Positions 13,674-16,992 of a stretch of DNA of 16,992 bases are shown one piece after another; within the stretch, counting starts at the first letter, position 1, and every line of letters starts with the position of its first letter. A program made the translations under genes and the position numbers. Under the pieces are notes generated by a model, which worked only from the letters and a program-made list of their open reading frames with translations, was not told the DNA's origin and did not search any database. Source of the DNA: a bacterium (lineage in GTDB: Bacteria; Babelota; Babeliae; Babelales; RVW-14); NCBI GenBank assembly GCA_023249935.1, contig JAHFBQ010000028.1, forward strand, positions 1 to 16,992, read 5' to 3'.

Positions 13674-14171
13674 ATGCCATTTTGGTTACATGAATCGCGT
13701 ATTATTCATATTTTGCGAGAGCTTACACCGCGAACACAGGTGCTGATTGCCTTATGCTGCGTACTTGGTGCTGTGTGTTCAGTTGTTGCATATCAGCAAA
13801 TGACTTGTCCCGTCCTTATGCAACCAAATAAGAATCTGCAAAAAGTTCTCAATCATCCAAAGATTCTATCAAGTAAAATGCCAGCACATTATACGCAAAG
13901 TGCTGCGTTAGATTTGCGTACGCTTCCTCAGACACTACAATTTTTTACTCAGAGTGGGTTTCATGTTAAACGGATTGAGAAGCTTGTGCGACCGCGTAGT
14001 CGTCAGCTTGTTGGCTATGTGATTTGTGTGCAAGGATCGTTTGAGGTCTTAATTAAATTTTTAACGGCGCTTAAAAAAGTTCCTGCTTTTAGGTTGCGAT
14101 TACAGCAAATTGATCGAGTAAGTGATGCAAAACTTGAAATAGAGTTTTTTATGCAAGGGGCTCGAGGATGA
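13674..14171 (+). CDS. PilO/GspM-like inner-membrane platform protein
   Basis: A 165-residue bitopic membrane protein: a short cytoplasmic N-terminus, one transmembrane helix at about 22-41, then a periplasmic domain. Its C-terminal part (about 115-160, GYVICVQGSFEVLIKFLTAL then FRLRLQQIDRV) has the beta-alpha-beta pattern of the PilO/GspM ferredoxin-like fold. In type IV pili PilO pairs with PilN and PilP to align the motor with the secretin. The call rests on this weak pattern and on position between a PilB-like ATPase and PilP/PilQ-like genes. GGAGAG lies shortly before ATG 13674. Its stop overlaps the next start (ATGA at 14168). No PilN or PilM homologue precedes it. Confidence 0.65.
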   Translation: MPFWLHESRIIHILRELTPRTQVLIALCCVLGAVCSVVAYQQMTCPVLMQPNKNLQKVLNHPKILSSKMPAHYTQSAALDLRTLPQTLQFFTQSGFHVKRIEKLVRPRSRQLVGYVICVQGSFEVLIKFLTALKKVPAFRLRLQQIDRVSDAKLEIEFFMQGARG

Positions 14172-14485
14172 TGAGGGCGGCGTTTCTTGTAGTAGCAGTA
14201 TTGCTTCTTTCGTCTCAGCTTCATACGCTCGTTAATCCATTTTCTTGCAAGCGGCCATTGCCTGTAAAGGCTGTTGTTGGACCGGTGCAGCTAAGAGATT
14301 TTGAATTTATTGGTGTTGTGCGGAGTGGTTCAATGTGGCGAGCCGTTGTGCGATGGCAGGATCGTACGAGGACGTTGGGTGTTGGTGAACACATAGGCCC
14401 GGTGCATATTGTTGCTATTGATAGTACAAACATAAGAATTATCTGTAAAAACAAAGAATTTATTTTGACCATTAAAAGTGAGTAG
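14168..14485 (+). CDS. PilP/GspC-like small periplasmic protein
   Basis: A 105-residue protein with an N-terminal hydrophobic segment (about 4-18) that acts as signal or anchor. A compact beta domain follows at about 45-103: FEFIGVVRSGSMWRAVV, a VGEHIGP turn, and IDSTNIRIICKNKEFIL. This resembles the HR domain of GspC and the beta domain of PilP, which bind the periplasmic N-domains of the secretin. It is short for PilP (usually about 170) because the proline-rich linker is mostly missing. ATG 14168 overlaps the PilO-like stop (ATGA), with AAGGGG 7 bases upstream; ATG 14171 is an alternative. The next gene begins at or within a few bases of its stop. Confidence 0.65.
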   Translation: MMRAAFLVVAVLLLSSQLHTLVNPFSCKRPLPVKAVVGPVQLRDFEFIGVVRSGSMWRAVVRWQDRTRTLGVGEHIGPVHIVAIDSTNIRIICKNKEFILTIKSE

Positions 14486-14490
14486 TGCTT

Positions 14491-16350
14491 ATGAATCATC
14501 GTTGGATGTGCATACTTTTGTTAATACCCCTCTGTTGTCGAGCTGATAAAATTGTTCAGCCAGGCTTTGTGCCAAGTGCCATACAAATACCGGGTTTACC
14601 CGCAAGTTTAGTTGATCATAACCAACAGGGGCGTGATACGCAGGCATTGCAACAGGTTGCGTCCGCAATGGAGCAGGTGTTGACCAAGCGAGACGACGAT
14701 AAGAAAAAAGAGAGTGATCAGAAAAAAGACGCAAAGGCCAAGGAGAGTAAAGAAACAAAAATAGATCAACACGCGAAATCTACTATTGATGATCATCAAT
14801 TGGCCATGACAACGGAGTTTTTGCGCGCGCAAGAATTTTCAGTGCCAATCAGTATAAAAACAAAAAAAATAGCGGTAAGAGATGCTCTGTTGGTATTGGC
14901 AAAACAGGCGCGTGTGAATATCTTAATTGATCACGATATTCAAGGTTTCATGTCGAGTTTACGTGCAGATAATTTACCAGCAAGTGCAGTTTTGCAGATG
15001 GTGCTTGATGCTCATAAGCCGCCGCTTATGTTACTACGTATTGCTGGTGCATGGCGAGTGATCCCAAAAGCGCGTGGTGAAGAGCTTGCTCGTTCGATTG
15101 TCCAGGGTGAAATTACTGCAGATCGCAGTTCTTGTCGGTTGCAAATAATACGAGCAACTTGGGATGACAAGCTTAAGGCAACCTTGCAATCGTTGTGGCA
15201 GGGAATTGTCGGGGAGGCAAAAGATAAGCTGGAGTCTTACCTAGTATTTAATGATATCTCAAATAGTGTTTTCGTTTCTGGTCGCTCTCATCAGGTAAAA
15301 AAATTTGCTGAACTAGTCTCTGTGTTGGATAAATCGGCGCCGCAGATTCGACTTGATATGCGCGTTGTTGTTGCAAATAAAAATTTTGAAAGTGATTTTG
15401 GGCTGCAGTGGTCCGGATTATATGATCGTCGGGCTTGGGCTGGCAAGTTTGGGCTTGCTGGATTTGGCATAGGTGACATTGATCCTATTTCAAAAGGTGG
15501 GTTAGTTGCGCCGCAAAATGGTGCTCCAGGTGGTGTTGGAGCTGCGGCGAATCAACTTCTGTCACTTAATCCTATTAATACAAACACGCCCGATAATGGT
15601 ACTTTTAAAAATCTATTGGGCTGGGCGCTTAATGCTATTCCCGCCAACCTTGCAGCCAAAGCTGCTACGTTAACGACACTTAACTTTCCAATCACCTTTG
15701 GAGGGCGGAATCTTGAGTGGGGGCGTTTGAATTTGCAATTGATGGCTGCTGAGCAGAACAATGAAATGAAAACTATTATTAAGCCGACCTTGCTGGTGAA
15801 TAATCAGGAGATGGCTGAAATATTGGTTGGCAAAGAATTACCACATAAGGTTGGTGTTCAAGAGGCTGTGCAGGGTAGTGTTGTGAATGCAGTATCAACT
15901 TTCTATAAAGATATTGGTACAAAAATTCAGGTAAGACCTTCAGCAATGGCCGGTATTGGCCAAGTAGCATTGGATATTTTTCTTGAGCATTCGTATATCA
16001 CTCAGCTACAGAACACCTCTATTCTCAATGGTAGTTCGACCGATACAAAAGATGATCGTGGGTTTTATACCTACAATGTTGAGGCTGCGCGGACACGTAA
16101 TAAAGTGGTTCTTAAAAGTGGTCAAACCACAATGATTGGTGGTCTTACGGTGAATGTCTTTGAGCAGTTAGAGTCAGGTATACCGTTTTTGAAAGATATT
16201 CCTGTGTTGGGTGCATTGTTCCGTGGTAAATCAAAGATATTAATGGAAAAACAGCTTCTCATTTTTATAACGCCGACGCTGGTTGATGCGGAGTCTGCTG
16301 CTGAGCAAGAAGTTGCTCAAACAGGGCCTGATCATAACGAACAAGCTTAA
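14491..16350 (+). CDS. PilQ/GspD-family outer-membrane secretin
   Basis: A 619-residue secretin that forms the outer-membrane channel for pili or secreted proteins. A signal peptide covers about 1-18 (cleavage CRA before Asp19). A highly charged Lys/Asp/Glu linker follows (66-96), then an STN/N0-like domain at about 116-165 (VRDALLVLAKQARVNILI) and one ring-forming N-domain at about 215-280. The beta-barrel secretin domain spans about 425-600, with the signature ESGIPFLKDIPVLGALF (561-577). A Gly/Ala/Asn-rich insertion lies at about 325-395. I see no PilQ-type AMIN domains and fewer N-domains than GspD. ATG 14491 is preferred; GTG 14485, overlapping the previous stop, would add two residues. 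It is the last gene of the cluster. I see no clear terminator after it. Confidence 0.93.
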   Translation: MNHRWMCILLLIPLCCRADKIVQPGFVPSAIQIPGLPASLVDHNQQGRDTQALQQVASAMEQVLTKRDDDKKKESDQKKDAKAKESKETKIDQHAKSTIDDHQLAMTTEFLRAQEFSVPISIKTKKIAVRDALLVLAKQARVNILIDHDIQGFMSSLRADNLPASAVLQMVLDAHKPPLMLLRIAGAWRVIPKARGEELARSIVQGEITADRSSCRLQIIRATWDDKLKATLQSLWQGIVGEAKDKLESYLVFNDISNSVFVSGRSHQVKKFAELVSVLDKSAPQIRLDMRVVVANKNFESDFGLQWSGLYDRRAWAGKFGLAGFGIGDIDPISKGGLVAPQNGAPGGVGAAANQLLSLNPINTNTPDNGTFKNLLGWALNAIPANLAAKAATLTTLNFPITFGGRNLEWGRLNLQLMAAEQNNEMKTIIKPTLLVNNQEMAEILVGKELPHKVGVQEAVQGSVVNAVSTFYKDIGTKIQVRPSAMAGIGQVALDIFLEHSYITQLQNTSILNGSSTDTKDDRGFYTYNVEAARTRNKVVLKSGQTTMIGGLTVNVFEQLESGIPFLKDIPVLGALFRGKSKILMEKQLLIFITPTLVDAESAAEQEVAQTGPDHNEQA

Positions 16351-16422
16351 AGCTCGACCCCTAGGATCGTATATGCTAATGATTAAGAGTTAATGCGTAG
16401 TTGCACTTTATTCACCCTGAAC

Positions 16423-16428
16423 AAGGAG
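16423..16428 (+). promoter_or_regulatory. Shine-Dalgarno AAGGAG fixing the start of the Cys-rich gene
   Basis: AAGGAG lies 6 bases before ATG 16435. It favours that start over the in-frame ATG at 16393, which has no ribosome site near it. Confidence 0.8.
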
Positions 16429-16434
16429 ATCTGT

Positions 16435-16734
16435 ATGAGTGATATAAATAATAAATCGTGCACCTGTAATGGAAATGGTTGTAAGGGTTGTAGCGCATGC
16501 GCAAGCGGTGCTCGCTGTTGTGGTATACCTATGCAGACACTGGTTCGCGGGATCTTGGCGTTATTTTTTGGATTGCTCTTTGTTGGGTTTGCGTATCGCA
16601 TAGTTCTACGCATGATATTTTTTGGAGCTGGTGTTAGTTTGATTTACTACGGATTTCGCGTGTTGGGTGTTACGCAGGTTACTGATTACATCGATATGTT
16701 AATTGCACGGTTACGCAAAGCTTTTTGGTCATAG
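16435..16734 (+). CDS. Small cysteine-rich membrane protein (unknown function)
   Basis: A 99-residue protein that I do not recognise. The N-terminal 30 residues hold seven cysteines (C9, C11, C16, C19, C22, C28, C29) in a Gly/Ser/Asn-rich context with CxC, CxxC and CC spacings, suggesting metal or cluster binding. Two hydrophobic helices follow, about 35-53 and 56-74 (LVRGILALFFGLLFVGF and MIFFGAGVSLIYYGF), joined by a short basic turn (YRIVLR), so the cysteines and the tail probably face the same side. The C-terminus (DYIDMLIARLRKAFW) looks amphipathic. It has its own AAGGAG ribosome site and terminator, 84 bases after the secretin, and may be read through from that cluster. Confidence 0.8.
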   Translation: MSDINNKSCTCNGNGCKGCSACASGARCCGIPMQTLVRGILALFFGLLFVGFAYRIVLRMIFFGAGVSLIYYGFRVLGVTQVTDYIDMLIARLRKAFWS

Positions 16735-16744
16735 AGCAAACAGA

Positions 16745-16774
16745 GGGGCCGCTGAGAGATCTGCGGCCTTTTTT
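16745..16774 (+). terminator. Intrinsic terminator after the Cys-rich gene
   Basis: GGCCGC (16747-16752) pairs with GCGGCC (16763-16768) around a 10-base loop, extended by G-T wobbles, and is followed by six T residues (16769-16774). It separates this gene from the convergent minus-strand gene. Confidence 0.9.
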
Positions 16775-16782
16775 CTTGATCT

Positions 16783-16992
16783 TTAAAACCTGATGTTATC
16801 AACGGCGCCATTAATGGCGGCTTCTAAGTGTTGCGCTTCTGCCGCAATCTTAGCTTGTCTTCTTCGCGCTTCTGCTTCTCGCGCAGGACGTTCCTTTTCC
16901 CATTCTTCATTAGCTTTTTTCTGAGCTTCGTCGATATGTTTCCATATTACTCTCTCTCTTTCTTCCTCTTCTCGTTTTTCTCGCTCAAATTC
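16783..16992 (-). CDS. C-terminal fragment of a charged coiled-coil protein (cut by the window edge)
   Basis: A minus-strand frame open from the right edge to TAA at 16785-16783 gives 69 residues of a longer protein. It is dominated by Glu, Arg, Lys and Ala (for example EFEREKREEEERERV, PAREAEARRRQAKIAAEAQ), typical of a long single alpha helix or coiled coil. It ends in a less charged tail, LEAAINGAVDNIRF. The start and any other domains lie outside the window, so no function can be given. It converges on the terminator at 16745-16774. Confidence 0.75.
   Translation of the reverse strand, partial: EFEREKREEEERERVIWKHIDEAQKKANEEWEKERPAREAEARRRQAKIAAEAQHLEAAINGAVDNIRF

Noticed and set aside
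16393..16434. Extended start of the Cys-rich protein at ATG 16393
   Set aside because: It lacks a ribosome site, whereas ATG 16435 has AAGGAG 6 bases upstream.
1..16992. CRISPR array, insertion sequence or prophage
   Set aside because: No regularly spaced repeats, transposase, integrase or phage structural motifs were seen; repeats found are terminators or protein-level duplications.

Overview
The window looks like a chromosomal stretch of a moderately AT-rich, diderm (Gram-negative type), probably host-associated bacterium. Diderm is supported by a secretin, an OmpA/Pal-type lipoprotein, several lipobox proteins and periplasmic HtrA-type proteases. GatB implies indirect Asn/Gln-tRNA charging. 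The mixture of small lineage-specific lipoproteins, an exported FtsH-like AAA protein, duplicated trypsin-like proteases and a reduced type IV pilus/type II secretion set would fit Candidatus Dependentiae (TM6) or a similar intracellular lineage. That placement is an inference from style and was not tested by any search.

Layout. (a) 83-1503, minus strand: two adjacent paralogous lipoproteins of unknown function, probably one operon. (b) 1693-4340, plus strand: an exported or outward-facing FtsH-like AAA ATPase whose stop overlaps the start of a secreted HtrA/Deg serine protease (ATGA), closed by a perfect 16-bp hairpin. (c) 4484-5092: an unknown exported coiled-coil protein with hydrophobic C-terminal segments. 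(d) 5093-5454: a non-trivial intergenic region with a 45-codon minus-strand ORF ending in its own terminator, and a plus-strand terminator that may end a small RNA. (e) 5455-7816, plus strand: a second Deg protease, paralogous to the first but without signal peptide, followed after one base by an HD-GYP phosphodiesterase-like protein. (f) 7813-10817, minus strand: rng (RNase G/E) followed by gatB, convergent with HD-GYP with stop codons overlapping in TTAA. (g) 11020-11712: an OmpA/Pal lipoprotein with its own strong terminator. (h) 11863-16350: a compact type IV pilus/type II secretion cluster: GspE/PilB ATPase, PilO/GspM-like, PilP/GspC-like and a PilQ/GspD secretin. (i) 16435-16734: a small cysteine-rich membrane protein with terminator. 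(j) From 16783 to the right edge, minus strand: the C-terminus of a charged coiled-coil protein.

How the genes may work together. Regions b to e read as a protein-quality-control neighbourhood: an FtsH-type unfoldase module without the M41 protease domain is translationally coupled to a Deg protease, and a duplicate of that protease, apparently cytoplasmic, is coupled to a cyclic-dinucleotide-type HD-GYP protein. The Deg proteins have a C-terminal layout reminiscent of plant organellar DEG2/DEG9 rather than E. coli DegP. Region h would build the secretin channel and inner-membrane platform for pili or secretion; the remaining parts (PilM, PilN, PilC/GspF, pilins, prepilin peptidase) are not in the window. 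The most unusual biology is the possible extracytoplasmic AAA plus Deg pair.
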